A DNA stretch of 64,000 nucleotides from Rhexocercosporidium sp. MPI-PUGE-AT-0058 (taxonomy: Eukaryota; Ascomycota; Leotiomycetes; Helotiales). The notes below the pieces were generated by a model. The model was given only the letters and a program-made list of their open reading frames with translations. It did no database searches and had not been told where the DNA came from. The stretch lies in assembly GCA_020746875.1 (NCBI GenBank), contig JAGTJL010000018.1:744001-808000 (forward strand), written 5' to 3'. Of the stretch, positions 49,406 to 59,904 are shown one piece after another. Numbering within the stretch: the first letter of the stretch is position 1; every line of letters begins with the position of its first letter. The translations under genes and the position numbers were made by a program.

Positions 49406-49566
49406 CTGTGGTCTTGGGATAGATAAACGGACCCCCTGAGGTTTCTAGAGCACGGAAATAGCCAGGGCTTTGGGCAAATACGTGAGCTGCTTCTACCTGA
49501 TTTGTATGTGGAAAGCTCTAGAAGTATAAACCCTCAGGGGGTACATTTATTTATCCCAAACCACAG
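49406..49566. mobile_element. MITE-like hairpin element 2
   Basis: 161 bp with inverted ends CTGTGG...CCACAG. Arms of about 50 bp pair over GGGATAGATAAACGGACCCC against its complement near 49528-49558, plus CTAGAGC/GCTCTAG. Flanking TA is at 49404-49405 (shared with element 1) and 49567-49568. Its interior is unrelated to that of element 1. Confidence 0.75.
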
Positions 49567-49569
49567 TAG

Positions 49570-50590
49570 TCATCACTACCATCGCTTCTTCTATAGCAAA
49601 CGATATCGTCGCCCATTGTAGCCTCGCGATATTTGTATAGTGAATATGCTGTTATGACACGTGCGGAACTTGGAGCCTGAGACTCGGCAGATAATGGACT
49701 GCACAGAGAACGAACTCCAAGTAATGGCGTAGGATGATTCACGTGACAAGGTCCCCGAAGAGGGGTCCTTGGAGCATGAACAAAGGGAGCTTCTATATAA
49801 GCTATAATTATTTCCTTTAAATAGATGCTTTATATTTAACTCAAATTAAGTATCGCCAACTCTAGTAACTTGCAATTACCCGTGATCAGTGATGGCGTCC
49901 TTGCTTTTTATTTAACTTAACGTTGCTTTTATTTTATTATTAGGATTACGGTTCGTTATATATGTAAGGGATAAACTAAACGAAGGATTTTAAACGTTAA
50001 GTTATATTTTCGGGGTTTTAACGCGGTTAGATAAGCGTAATTATAGATTCGGAAGCGGTATGCTATTATATATCCGTTGATTATCTAATACTTATACGTT
50101 CGTATACGTTAATAGCTCCGGTTATGTAGCGTAAAAGCAATTCACGATAATAATGAAATTCTATCCCGGAAGTATAAGCGAGCTTAAGGAAGAAGAAGTT
50201 TATTTTAATTCCTCTTTTTCCGTTAAACCTGCATATATTACGCTCGCTAAGACTTTGTGCGCTTATTAGATCTGCCTTCTGTTATCCGAAATAATAAGAT
50301 ACTTGGTGCTTTGCCGTAGAGATCGTAAGGGCTAGTTTCGATAAATGCTTAATACTTAAGAAGCTTTAATTTATCTTCTGCAAATATATATTCAGGTAGT
50401 TTAATAAGTATATCCTTAAGCTTACAATTATTTCGATATAGTTTTAGCTGCGGCTGTAAATTAAGGAAGACGTAATATAAACGGATCTGACCTTTTAGTT
50501 TTAACGCTCCTCGTAGTTAGCTACTTTCAAATATATCTTTAAAGCGAATACTCGAATATTTTATTAGGAAATAGTTCTCGAATATGATCT
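49570..50590. other. Interval with hairpin and TATA-like site, no confident gene
   Basis: 49570-49880 has normal composition, with CACGTGAC (49741), an imperfect GGTCCCCGAAGAGGGGTCC stem-loop (49751-49769) and TATATAAGC (49795). This looks like an LTR or promoter fragment but ends cannot be defined. The 63-codon minus ORF at 49742-49551 overlaps hairpin 2 and is not supported. 49900-50590 is AT-rich and may be the C-terminal remainder of the HET relic. Confidence 0.3.
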
Positions 50591-50599
50591 CGCCTTTTT

Positions 50600-51990
50600 A
50601 AGCGGCTTATAATTACGACGGCGCTTTTTATTTATTAACTCGAGGTATTAGGCAATTTATAAGTTGCTAGAAGAGATTATATAAGAAATTAAAATTCCAA
50701 ATATTATATAAATACCGGTATTTAATAATACGTTCTACTAGTAAAGCGAGACCTAATAGTGCAGGAAGCTTATTACTAGATCGGCTTATAAAAAGTGTAT
50801 TATGCGACGCGATAAAAGCGTTTCTTGTAGTACTTAAGCTCTTTTCTGTAATAAGCTATTAAGAATATACTTTTAATAATCCCGAAGAAAATCGGAGCGT
50901 TACTTAAAGTATACGGTGCTTTTACTTTCGGAGGTTGCGTAACGCCGAAATAGTATCGAGACTCTATTAAGTATTCGAGGCTATAGAAAACCTTCCTTAG
51001 AGTCTTTGGCGGCCGTTACTGCGATAATAAAATATGAATTTGCGTAGATTGTATTTATTCGCTTAGCTTCGCTATACTAGTTATCTTTATTATTTTAGAT
51101 AATATATAACGTATTAATTTAAATATATTATATATTTAATTTTTGAATAATTAAGAAAACGTCTCGGATAGTTTATAAAAGTATTTCGATAAGAATTAAT
51201 TTCTGTATTTTATTAAAGTTCTTGTTCGTAATGCAGAAATGCTGCGTTAACCCTTAGCAGTAGCTTAAAGTAACGTATTACTCTTAGCGTCCTCGGGTAT
51301 GAATAATCTTAGGTTTAATTAGTGAGGCATTCGAAGCTCCGAGATAAATGAGTCGCTTTAACATAAATAATATATTAATAAGTTATCTAATACGTTCTAG
51401 AGAATATATCTCGTGGTTGCGTTTATATAATTCGAGCCATTTCTTAAGCTTTAAAAAGTTAGCTTCGTATGCAGTATAGCTTTTAATCTCTCTTAGTCTA
51501 GTTATTCTAGCTTGCTCAGCAGAAGAAATTAAATAAAATAAATAGATGCTAGCAATTGTCGCTATAGCGACTTATCTTTTAATGCATATATCTTAAGCAG
51601 GATTAATTAAGATAAGTCTATAAATAGCTTTTATTAAAGTTTGCTTATAGTTATAAGTATATTTTAGGATAGCTCTCTCTCTCGAAGTACTGCGAGGGTT
51701 CGCAGTTCTATTCCCGAAATCTTATCCTTTTGGATTATCGCAAATAATCGAACGGGGCTTAAATAGCCAGTTGCTGCATTAACGTTTACTTTTTCGCTAT
51801 ATAAATAATGAATACAAGCCTCTCTAATTAATTTGCATAATATGCAATTACTTACGCTATTTATAAGAGCTTTGAATAATAATTGATATACGTAGCCGTC
51901 TGCTTTCTTAAGATCCTTTAAGTATATATAATTGTATATTTCATATAAATTTTTTAAGTCGAAAGGCTCTATTATTATGCGTATTCGTTA
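50600..51990 (-). pseudogene. HET-domain (heterokaryon incompatibility) protein relic
   Basis: Minus-strand reading: an N-terminal segment with FKALINSVSNCILCKLIREA (about 51870) and VNAATGYLSPVRLFAIIQKD; then FLKLKKWLELYKRNHEIYS near 51450; the HET core at about 51300 with YVTLSYC.GLTQ; KTIRDVFLIIQKLNI and YI.INTLYII.NNKDN near 51170-51080; YFIIAVTAAKDSKEGFL near 51010-50960; and LLQKRA.VLQETLLSRRI at about 50850. These are the ordered blocks of the fungal HET domain (TLSYCWG, IRYLWIDALCI, RAWVLQE.LLSRR). HET proteins trigger incompatibility or cell-death responses between genetically different hyphae. Stops at former Trp/Gln codons and AT-rich composition show RIP, so it is non-functional. 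Confidence 0.8.
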
Positions 51991-51999
51991 ATAGGTCTG

Positions 52000-52521
52000 T
52001 ATAATTAAGAGAGTATTGTGAAGGCTATAACAAACAAAGAACGTAGCACGGCGCAAGGCACCAGGCAAGGAGCCTAGTAACTCTAAGGGGTCAAGATTCA
52101 AGGTGGAAAAGTGTTCAATTCTTCTAATTTTTACATGAGGGAAAGGCCTCTTATACGAACCTTTAAAGGTTGTATGCCTAGTTCCTTAAATAACGCCTTA
52201 GGCATCATTTCCTGGCTAGAATCGCCACTTTACAGTATTAGCGGTATAATAGTATAAGTATAATATTATAAGATAAAAATTATTTAAAAGAGATAATAGT
52301 GGCGGTATTATCTGGCTATAAATAATAAGATTAAGCTTATAAAGTAAGTCCAATCTTTTTATAAGAAAGTGTTTACGGAGAAGCTGGTTTTGGGTTCTGC
52401 TGCATGCCCTTATAGATTCGCAAGCAATTGTAGCAAATCAGAAGTTGCTAGTATATCCAAGTTGGTAGTAAAAAACAAAAAAAACAGGAAACCGACGAGT
52501 ACCCCTTATAGATCCCACACC
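52000..52521. other. Intergenic, boundary of GC-rich island
   Basis: No gene seen. Contains the palindrome AACCTTTAAAGGTT (52160 region). An imperfect inverted pair (CGCCACTTTAC near 52229 and its complement near 52297) could be a small decayed MITE. The 3' end of the dynamin-like gene lies at the right edge. The plus ORF at 52369-52770 is the mirror of that gene's repeat. Confidence 0.35.
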
Positions 52522-55500
52522 TTAGACAACCTCAGAACATTCCTTACTCTCGCTATCCCCTTCATCCCAGGTCTCTCCTATCCCCTCTCTCCCTATCCCC
52601 TCTCTCCCTATCCCCTCTCTCCCTATCCCCTCTCTCCCTATCCCCTCTCTCCCTATCCCCTCTCTCCCTATCCCCTCTCTCCCTATCCCCTCTCTCCCTA
52701 TCCCCTCTCTCCCTATCCCCTCTCTCCCTATCCCCTCTCTCCCTGCCAACTCTCTCTTGCTTTTCACTAGGACTGTAGCCGGGCACTGCACCATCATCCC
52801 CATGCCCCCGATAAACCCCCCAAGCTCCCCATGCCCAGCCACTCCTCTAAGTCCAGCCCCATAACTCCTTCCCCCAGATGGCGGGTTAGGGCCGGGACTA
52901 AAACCCGACATATGGACCGAGCCGTGCCCTCCGTTAGTCGTGGCGAGGGCGGTGACGCTGCTCTGACTGGTGTTCGAGGGTTTGGAGAGTGAGGTACGGG
53001 TTTTGAGGGTGTGTGTGCTAGAGATTGTGCCGTTGGTGGCACCGCGAGCGAATGGCTGGTCGGGTGTGAGTATGGCGGGGTCGTTTACTTGGGCCGGGGA
53101 GTTGCGGGAAGGGCGTAGAGGAGTGGCCTGGGTGGTCTTTGGTGTAGTTGAGGAAGAAGGATTTGGTGGGGCAGGAGGCTCGTGGTTCGGGGAGGTGGAT
53201 GCCTGGGCTGCGGCCAAGGTTTCTTGGGAGACTTGAGGTGAAGTAAGGTCGTGAGGGGTCGTGGTGAACGGGGAGCCGTCGCCAAAGGAAGAGTGGACGT
53301 TTGTGTTGGTGGTGTTGATCTGCTCTGGGTCGTCAGCACAACTACTTGCTTTCTGGCAATTCGTCCATGCTGTGTGTCGGGGGAAAGAGGGCCGGGCTGT
53401 TACTATTTGGATATTCTCGCGCAGGATTATCTGCTTGCAGCGACTTCGATGTTTCTCGATATCTGTCTTTTTCTCCTGAAGCTGGCGGCGTTTCTGGCTG
53501 GAAGCTACATCTTCTGCAGCGATGGCGTGAATAGTCTGCTCGGACATTCTGATGAGTTTCTCAATTTCGAAGAGGTTGCTGAGGGTTTGGAGGAGGTGGC
53601 GCTCAATGACCTGTGTGAGGATGTTGCTGATGAAGGTTTTGACGGTGAGCTGTGGAAGTCGGAGGAGTTAGAGAGTTTCCTATAAAGACAGATAGGGCAG
53701 AAAACAGCCTTGCCCCTGGATGGGAACATCGACAAACATCGTAGTAGATAAGCATCTTCTCTAAGTAAACCTCGCCCTCAGAAGGTACGTGTTTCTCCTC
53801 GATTTGCTTCTTTTTCCAGTCCTTTACCCGTGTCGAGTATGCCGGATCGTAAGCCCTCACGTATAGTTCTCTGTCTTCAACCAACCGCTTTACTTCTTCC
53901 TTCGCCTGTTTACTCGCTTCCTCTATACCTTTGTTCAAGAGGTGACTCCACAAGGGCTCTCGCATACGCTCCGGCCAGACACAGTGAACGACATCCTCCA
54001 GAAATGTCCTGCACAGAACCTCAACATCCGTCTCGTGCGCCTTAGCGAGCCCGTCCCACATGGCTGAGTAGTCCTGGAACAACCTGTAAATCAGTGATGG
54101 ATTGTAGTCCCCTTCCTGCTCCATGCCGGTGTTCTGCTCTAGCATCGGGTCCACAACAGTCCGGATGTATTCCTTCCTGGAAACTTGCTTCGCTAGGTCG
54201 CTGGCGTTGCTCAAGACTGGAGGTTCCTCCTCAGTGATGGTAAGCTTACGGCCCTGCGTCTCAATCTTTTCCACAAAGCATTTATTTTCCTCGACAACTC
54301 TGGCGCGGAGGTGCTGAATCGGCGTGCCCTCACTCGCAGGAGTTATAGGGAAGAATTTCGGGCCCTTCCTGTAGTTCCGGTAGCGACCCTCGACAGCTTC
54401 ATCGATGAGGAACTTGGATGCGCTGAAGAAATTGCTCAGTTGGCTCTTCATTTCCTCCGTCGTGACGCATCCCACGCCTAGCGCCTCCAGATCTGCCTCG
54501 CACTTCACGAGCTCTTTTTCAATATCTTCGAGGAGGCTGGGGATGTGCCGCGCGATCTGCTGCGACAACTGTACGCTGACCCTGCTCCACAGCCTATCGG
54601 CACCCCATTTCTCTTCCGGCACTTCTCTCCACTTCCCCTTGGAGAAGAAATTCTTTTCGTGGACCTCGCGCTCCTTACGCGACCAGACCACATTCGTGTC
54701 TGCGTTCAGTAGCACGTGCCAGCCCAACTTGAAGTTGTGTTCCGCCCCGTTCACCAAACTGAGGAACTTATCCTCCTGGCCGATGCTCGCAACCAGATCC
54801 GGCTTGGTCAGCACGCCCAACGTACGCAGCCCCTGGGGATCGAACTGTTTCACCTTCGACAGTACCGTCTGTTGGATGTAATCCGAATTTCCCCCGATGA
54901 CAGCGAGGATGATCGCCCTTGGGCTGTGCATGTACTCGTCCGCAATCTCCTCGATGGCTTCGCGATCCTCGTCGGTCTGGTCATTATTCGATACTTTGAC
55001 CAAACCTGGCAGATCGACGAAGGATAGATGTCCCTTGTCTGGTCCCCAGCAGTCAACCCTCAGCCGATCCCGCGACGCAAACTTCCCGGACAGTCCAAGT
55101 GACTCGATGAGTGTCGTCGCCTCGTTCAGCAGGTTAGCCAGCTCCACTCCAGGCTCTAAGCACCGCCGAAACCCCGCCAGCCGGCGCTGCTCATCCTCGG
55201 ACCGCATCGTCCCGGGAAGGATCTTCCCGGGAAGGATCTGCACCATTGTTCCGGCATCCTTAGCCCGCCGCAGCCGCACCTCGGTCGGGAAACGCGTACA
55301 CGCGTAGGCATCCCGGGGGAAATGCACCCCCGTGATGGCGGTCAGCACCGAGGATTTGCCCGCACTTTGGTCGCCCACGACCACGATCTGCGGGAGCTCG
55401 ATGTCGGACGAAAGGCTCGAAGATCGCAAGTCGTCAATTAGGTCAAGTAGGGCTCTTTGCTCCTGGCCGAGTGTGTGAGAGGTGAGGGTCTCGTAGAAGG

Positions 55501-55591
55501 ACGGTGGATCGGAGCTATGGTATTGTTAATGTGGAAATTTCAATAGATGGAGACAGGAAGGGTTGACCCACTGTGCTGCTGCTGGTGCCAT
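52522..55591 (-). CDS. Dynamin-superfamily GTPase with repetitive C-terminal tail
   Basis: Inferred three exons (55591-55572, 55514-53738, 53649-52522), 975 codons including the stop, frame preserved through both introns. Dynamin-type GTPase motifs: G1 GDQSAGKSS (residues 54-62), G2 Thr in CTRFPTE (about 80), G3 DLPGL (174-178), G4 TKPD (243-246). A helical middle/stalk region follows. Exon 3 opens with LTVKTFISNILTQVIERHLL and MSEQTIHAIAAEDVASSQKR, a GTPase effector domain (about 600-690). The family hydrolyses GTP and self-assembles to remodel membranes. This Mx/dynamin-like type without a PH domain is common in filamentous fungi, often in several copies. The tail of about 280 residues is Ser/Pro/Thr-rich and ends in 11 GREGI repeats. 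The start ATG at 55591 was chosen because the frame upstream of residue 8 meets a stop and a GT...AG intron with an ATTAAC branch-like site bridges it. It appears intact. Confidence 0.85.
52579..52743. repeat. 15-bp tandem repeat, 11 identical copies, inside dynamin-like CDS
   Basis: TATCCCCTCTCTCCC repeated 11 times with no mismatch, encoding (GREGI)n on the minus strand close to the C terminus. Perfect identity implies very recent expansion, so copy number is likely to vary between strains. Confidence 0.97.
53650..53737 (-). other. Intron 2 of dynamin-like gene (inferred)
   Basis: 88 nt, GTTTGT donor after ...IYYD, CTCTAAC branch-like site, and CAG acceptor before LTVKTF. Removal joins the stalk to the GED in phase 0. 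Without splicing, the frame ends shortly after a non-conserved tail. Confidence 0.85.
55515..55571 (-). other. Intron 1 of dynamin-like gene (inferred)
   Basis: 57 nt, GTGGGT donor and ATAG acceptor, with ATTAAC 10-15 nt before the acceptor. Splicing gives MAPAAAHSDPPSFYETLTSH as the protein start. The donor is non-consensus at +3 to +4, so a different upstream start is possible. Confidence 0.6.
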
Positions 55592-55821
55592 CCTCGATAG
55601 GTGGATGTCTCTCTCTCATAAAACCAGAGTGATGAAGAAGAGACGTGATGCTTAGCCTACTGCTCCAGAAAGGAAGCCCACTTATAACGCCCACATCAAC
55701 ATTCCATCATCTACCTTACCTTGCAGCCGAACACGTATATGAGCCCGATTGGACATAAACCTCGCTTAGCGCCTCGTGCCCTTTAGGCACCAGACAGCAC
55801 TGTAGCACCAACATAAACGAA
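55592..55821. promoter_or_regulatory. Probable 5' flank of the dynamin-like gene
   Basis: 230 bp of normal-composition DNA upstream of the inferred ATG. It contains CT-rich text (CTCTCTCTCATAAAACC, 55610-55626). No specific operator or TATA box can be defended. Confidence 0.3.
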
Positions 55822-56049
55822 AGACTTTATCCAGGTGACCGCGCCATCAAACAGAGCAAGATCAAACACATCGTAAACATTCATGTCGCGTTAGCAAATC
55901 AATTGAAGAGCGGAGATCTTAGCATCAAGACTACTAATACCGGGGCTGGAGTACTTAAACAATTTGCTGATCATGCGATCATAGCTTCAGAATCCTCTGG
56001 CGATGTCGTACTGGTAAAAGAGCCTATGGCATATAGCTACCAAACCTAG
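55822..56049 (+). pseudogene. LINE (Tad-like) ORF1/gag fragment
   Basis: A 75-codon plus-strand open segment ending in TAG reads KIKHIVNIHVALANQLKSGD and LSIKTTNTGAGVLKQFADHA. This is the conserved N-terminal block of fungal non-LTR retrotransposon ORF1 proteins (HIV.IHVA.ANQ.KSGDLSIKT), which bind the element's RNA. The zinc-knuckle part, endonuclease and RT are absent, so it is a short relic between two genes. It is not RIP-damaged to any visible extent. Confidence 0.6.
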
Positions 56050-56407
56050 ACTCGAGTCATACCAACATACTTCACATCTGGCACTCTCCCTCATCCCGTT
56101 CTCTCCTCCGATGTCCAACTTCCACACCCACTGACACTCAAGTAGCCAACGTCTCACGAAGTGTCCAATACCCATTAAACCACACTCCCTCTCCTCCAGT
56201 CCCCCGCAAGTCCTTATCCATCTGCTTTTATGTGCCAGCGCGAGCCAACACTTTGCCGGTGCTATCCTTAAAGTTGTACAGCCACACCTGCTCCTCGCGG
56301 TCCTCTCGGGACCGAAAATCCGGAGCCGCACAAGGCAGCAGAATAGGTTTTCTAGCTCACGCAAAGAGGTTAAGCTGCTCCCCCCCCGTCCACCTGCGCG
56401 AGGAAGC
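56050..56407. other. Interval without a supported gene
   Basis: A 125-codon minus ORF (56364-55987) overlaps the LINE fragment on the opposite strand and has an unusual Cys/Trp/Arg composition typical of antisense reading. I do not support it. A run of Cs lies at 56381-56387. Confidence 0.35.
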
Positions 56408-58634
56408 CTAGTCGGCTCTGCGCCGTACCATGGTCCAGCGCGTGCGTACTGCGGCCGGAGTCCTGCCTGGGAATTTCTTGAAGATCCATTCCCAAGACTT
56501 GTCCTCTTGCTTGTAAGCCAGCAAGCGCTGCTCGTCTACAGGTTCCCATGGGATATTCATCCTTGTGCTGGAACCCTGCTTTTTTTTACTCGAACACGCG
56601 TCATCGTCGCTGCTGAGATCAGGATCGCTGTCGCTCAAACCACTCTCGTCATCGCTACTTGACGGCTCACTCCCTTCCGATAACAGAGCTCCAGCATCAA
56701 CGGCTTTGCTATGCTGAAGTGTAGTTGAAGGCGCGTTGTCGAAGACACGGTTTGCCTCACGGTAGGCGCAAAATCGTGCCACTGGAGAGTCGGGATGAAG
56801 TATGCCGGCTGAAGCCAGTCAAGAGGAACGAATGTTGCCCTATCGGCTTGATGGTGAAGTCGTCAATTTTCCCTACATGGCCAATGCTCTCGATGAGTTG
56901 GGCAAGCTGGCTGAAAGAGACTCCTCGCCCGTCGCGACTCTCTCGGATCACTGCTGTGAAGGAGCAGCAGCATGTAAAGTGCGGACGGAATGTAACCTCG
57001 GTTAGCGTCGGTAGGATATCACTAGATGACCGGCCAAGGTTGTAGCAGTCAGATGGTATCTCCGTATCTATGGTTTGTGGCGTCGAAGGTGCTGGCGAAG
57101 GTAATCGACCTTTGGCACTGGACACTGCGGTGACTCTTGAACCATGATCAAGAGGGGAGTATGATTTCGGAGAGTGCTGACGAAGTTTGGCGTGTGGTCT
57201 ACGTTGGGGGGTAGACCTCTGCTCAAGATGTCGCTTGCGCTTCTTGTATATTGGGTTGTTGGAAGAGGATGATCGTTTCCGCTTAGCAGGACGTGGTTCC
57301 CTATCCACGTTGATCGACACGGGATTGCTGTTAAGCTCGTCATCACTGAAACTACTGCTAGGGCTCTCTAACTTATCCTGAGTCGGCTCTAGAGATGGAT
57401 CGTGGTTGGCCAGCCCTAAGTTTTCATCCTTCTTGCTGGATAGATGGGTATCGCCAACCTTTTCGGACATCAGCGTCGCTGCCATATCTTCTTTCACCTC
57501 TTGCTGCAGCTGCCTGCCGTCCTCATTGTCGTAGCCCCATCCTCCTGCTCCTCCTCCTCCTGTCGCTGTCTCTCCTCCTCATCAAAGATATCGGAATTCA
57601 GTCCAGGGCGGACCAGCTCATGCTCGTCTGCTGCACTTCGATCCGTAGGAAGACGGTCGGGGGGGTGATTACGAGGACGAGCAGGAGGGGAAAATCGTGG
57701 CCACAGACTTAGCGCAGACCGTACATTGGCCTGCTGCACTGATGTGGTCGTGCAATGGCTCGCTCGAGGCACAGGAAGAGGTAGAAGTATGAGGGCGTAT
57801 GGAATCGCACGTCGAGTGTCTTTGTTCAGAGCGCCACGAACGCTGTGCCGTCTCGGGGAAGTCGTTAATATCGTGCAACACATCGGGATCGCTAGGAGGG
57901 GCCGGAGTTGTCGAGTCGACGGCAGTGTCTAGGCTACCGAAAAGACCTGCGTCTAGCTCTGTACTTTCGGCGCGAAGACTAACGTCATCGACTTCGGCTT
58001 CGGAGGCACTTGAATCGTTATCTCCCAGCAGGACAATCGGATTATTTATACCGCGTCAGGAAAAAAAACCGGTCGTTTATTTCTATAACAGAAGGTATAG
58101 TGTGCGCGCTTACATAGACTTCCGCCTGAGTTATCGCTTTGCGCTAACTTACTCTGGTCGACAGAGCCGCCCTTTTCTTCTGAAGCTACTTCCTTAACTC
58201 CGCTCGTCTTATCTGGGCCTCGATCCTCCGTTGTGAAGTCCTACTCCTGTAGCCTAGTAAGCAGCAATTCTTCGATTGTAGGGAGGTCGCGGTCGTCGTT
58301 GTTTTCGTCATCATTGCTTTGTCGCTGAGTCCATAAACAGTGCCGGTCCCTGGTCAGATTCCCACAAGTCGGTCACTGTCGCTACAAGCCAAACACATCT
58401 CCATTACATACCTTGAATTCCGGGTCTGTAGCCCCTATCATCATCAGCTGCTGGCACTGCTGCTGGCACTGCTGCTGGTCGTGGCGTGCTGAGTGACGCA
58501 CCGCTCGACCTGATGTGCTGGAGCTTGTTGAGGATACTGACTTGTTCTGGGGCAGGTTTGCGGCAGGTTGCTGTGCTCTTGGAGCGCGGAGCGGTTGGCA
58601 CGTAGGTATACGGTTTGAAGGCAAAAGTGGCCAT
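56408..58634 (-). pseudogene. Myb/SANT-like domain protein gene, frame-disrupted
   Basis: Minus-strand coding pieces in collinear order. A possible first exon (58634-58412) begins MATFAFKPYTYVPTAPRSKS and ends at a GTATGT donor. Next is an acidic piece at about 58310-58220 (SNDDENNDDRDLPTIEELLL) ending in an in-frame TAG where QE.DF suggests a former Gln. Then come Ser/Asp-rich text to about 57670, EEERQRQEEEEQEDGA at 57590-57545, and a 246-codon frame (57497-56757) with LIESIGHVGKIDDFTIKPIG. A 124-codon frame (56782-56408) ends in PWEPVDEQRLLAYKQEDKSW and EWIFKKFPGRTPAAVRTRW, a Myb/SANT-type helix set that probably binds DNA. Adjacent frames do not join without at least two shifts, and no intron I found repairs them. 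A multi-intron gene cannot be fully excluded. Confidence 0.6.
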
Positions 58635-58639
58635 TTCGA

Positions 58640-59904
58640 GCGCGAGGATATGATCGGAAGTATTCAAGAAATTCTCTGCTTGCTGCTGGCTGCACTACCT
58701 GGACTGGAAATAATGGCCGAGGGGGAAATCAAAGGGTTCATGTAGGCTTCTCGCACTGCCTTCGCAGAACCGGAATACACTCTGCGGCTCGCCGTACACT
58801 CCTAGTGTGCCATTCTCCCCCCATTTTTGACGTCCTCACCGTCAAAAATGCCCCGGCGTTAATGTTGCCCTTTTCGTGCAAGGAGATCCACCGCAGCTGT
58901 AAAGCCCTGAGACCTTCGATCCTGCGCTCTTATGCCGGAAGATGCCCATCCGCGGCCACTATCTCCACTTCGCTGTCCACCACGATCGACTGATCTCAAT
59001 ATCCTCTCTCGATCGTTGGCGAGACCGCGAAACGCTGCACAAGGAGGCAGTGACGATCGAAGGAAGGGAGGAGTCGTATGACCTCGGATACTACCGTATC
59101 CGCTCGTCCGAAGGCTTCAGGCAGACTGGCACATCCCAGGTCTTTCCCGCTGTCCAGCGTCTCAGCTGCCAAGCGTGCTGGCACAACCCAATCGGCAGAT
59201 CCTCAGCAGATCCAAGCAGTGCTCTGAGAGGGCCTCGCATAATCCTACCGCCTCGAGTCAGCCCAGATCCACGCAGTCAAGACAAATACGAATGCGAATG
59301 TGCTGCGGCAAAAGGAAACCCACCAAGAAGCTCCTGACGCGTCATCCACCAGCAGTGTAGCTAGGCAGAAGTCTGGCCGCGTCGTCGTCGTCGTCGCGAG
59401 GCATTTCCGCGACTGGCTGTTGTGCTGCAACGCGAGAGGCCAAGTCCCACTTCATCTCAACCTCCGAGGGGTTTTTGGCACGAGGATCAGTGATCGTGCG
59501 ACGGCGAGGCAGATCGAGAGCGGTCAGAGCCGGCTCAGCTCGTATCTGAGCCAATGCGAGGCAGCTCTGAAGAGGTCATTGGCGTCGCAGAGGGTCCGCA
59601 GCATCAGAATTCCGAGGGACGATCGAGGGAATTCTTTGCTCGACGCATGAATCTCAGCTGCAGCATGGCCGATCTGGTGAGCCTGCGCTAGGCAGAAGAG
59701 CCGAAGACGAGGCGCGTTAGGTCAAGCATTGCGAAGGGGCAGGGTTAGAGGGTTGTTGGGCTGTTGGAAAGGAAAGAAGAAGGGAGAGGAGCGAGCGACG
59801 GAGAGACGCGAGATTCTTATACCCCGCGAAAGCGGCGGCGGGCCCGTGCGCGCGCCTTGCCCGATGCGGCGGTCGCGGTTTCCTGATGCTGGCTTGCCGT
59901 CTGG
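58640..59904. other. GC-rich interval, no confident gene
   Basis: Several overlapping short ORFs occur on both strands. The longest is 131 codons, plus, 58942-59337 (starts MPIRGHYLHFAVHHDRLISI). None shows a domain, and the minus strand reads equally well (for example 59554-59342, with DDDDD), so strand and coding status are unresolved. A purine-rich stretch and a CG-rich block (59770-59870) precede the abrupt switch to AT-rich copia sequence at about 59905. A decayed host gene is possible. Confidence 0.3.
58942..59337 (+). CDS. Hypothetical ORF, doubtful
   Basis: 131 codons, starting MPIRGHYLHFAVHHDRLISI, with several Cys and Arg, no transmembrane segment and no motif that I recognise. It is the longest uninterrupted frame in this GC-rich interval, but ORFs of this length are expected by chance at this GC content. 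There is no supporting intron, promoter or homology. Confidence 0.2.
   Translation: MPIRGHYLHFAVHHDRLISISSLDRWRDRETLHKEAVTIEGREESYDLGYYRIRSSEGFRQTGTSQVFPAVQRLSCQACWHNPIGRSSADPSSALRGPRIILPPRVSPDPRSQDKYECECAAAKGNPPRSS

Noticed and set aside
49630..49900. Solo LTR starting TGTTATGACACG and ending CGTGATCA
   Set aside because: A TATA-like site is present, but no matching 5-bp flanks were found.
52215..52325. Possible decayed MITE with CGCCACT arms
   Set aside because: Arms match over only about 10-12 bp and no target duplication could be fixed.
52369..52770. 133-codon plus ORF with PYPLS repeats
   Set aside because: Antisense mirror of the (GREGI)n repeat in the dynamin-like gene, which has domain support and introns.
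55987..56364. 125-codon minus ORF rich in Cys/Trp/Arg
   Set aside because: Overlaps the LINE ORF1 fragment on the other strand and has no motif; composition typical of antisense reading.
59741..59760. Telomere-like AGGGTTAG word
   Set aside because: A single occurrence with no tandem array; not telomeric.
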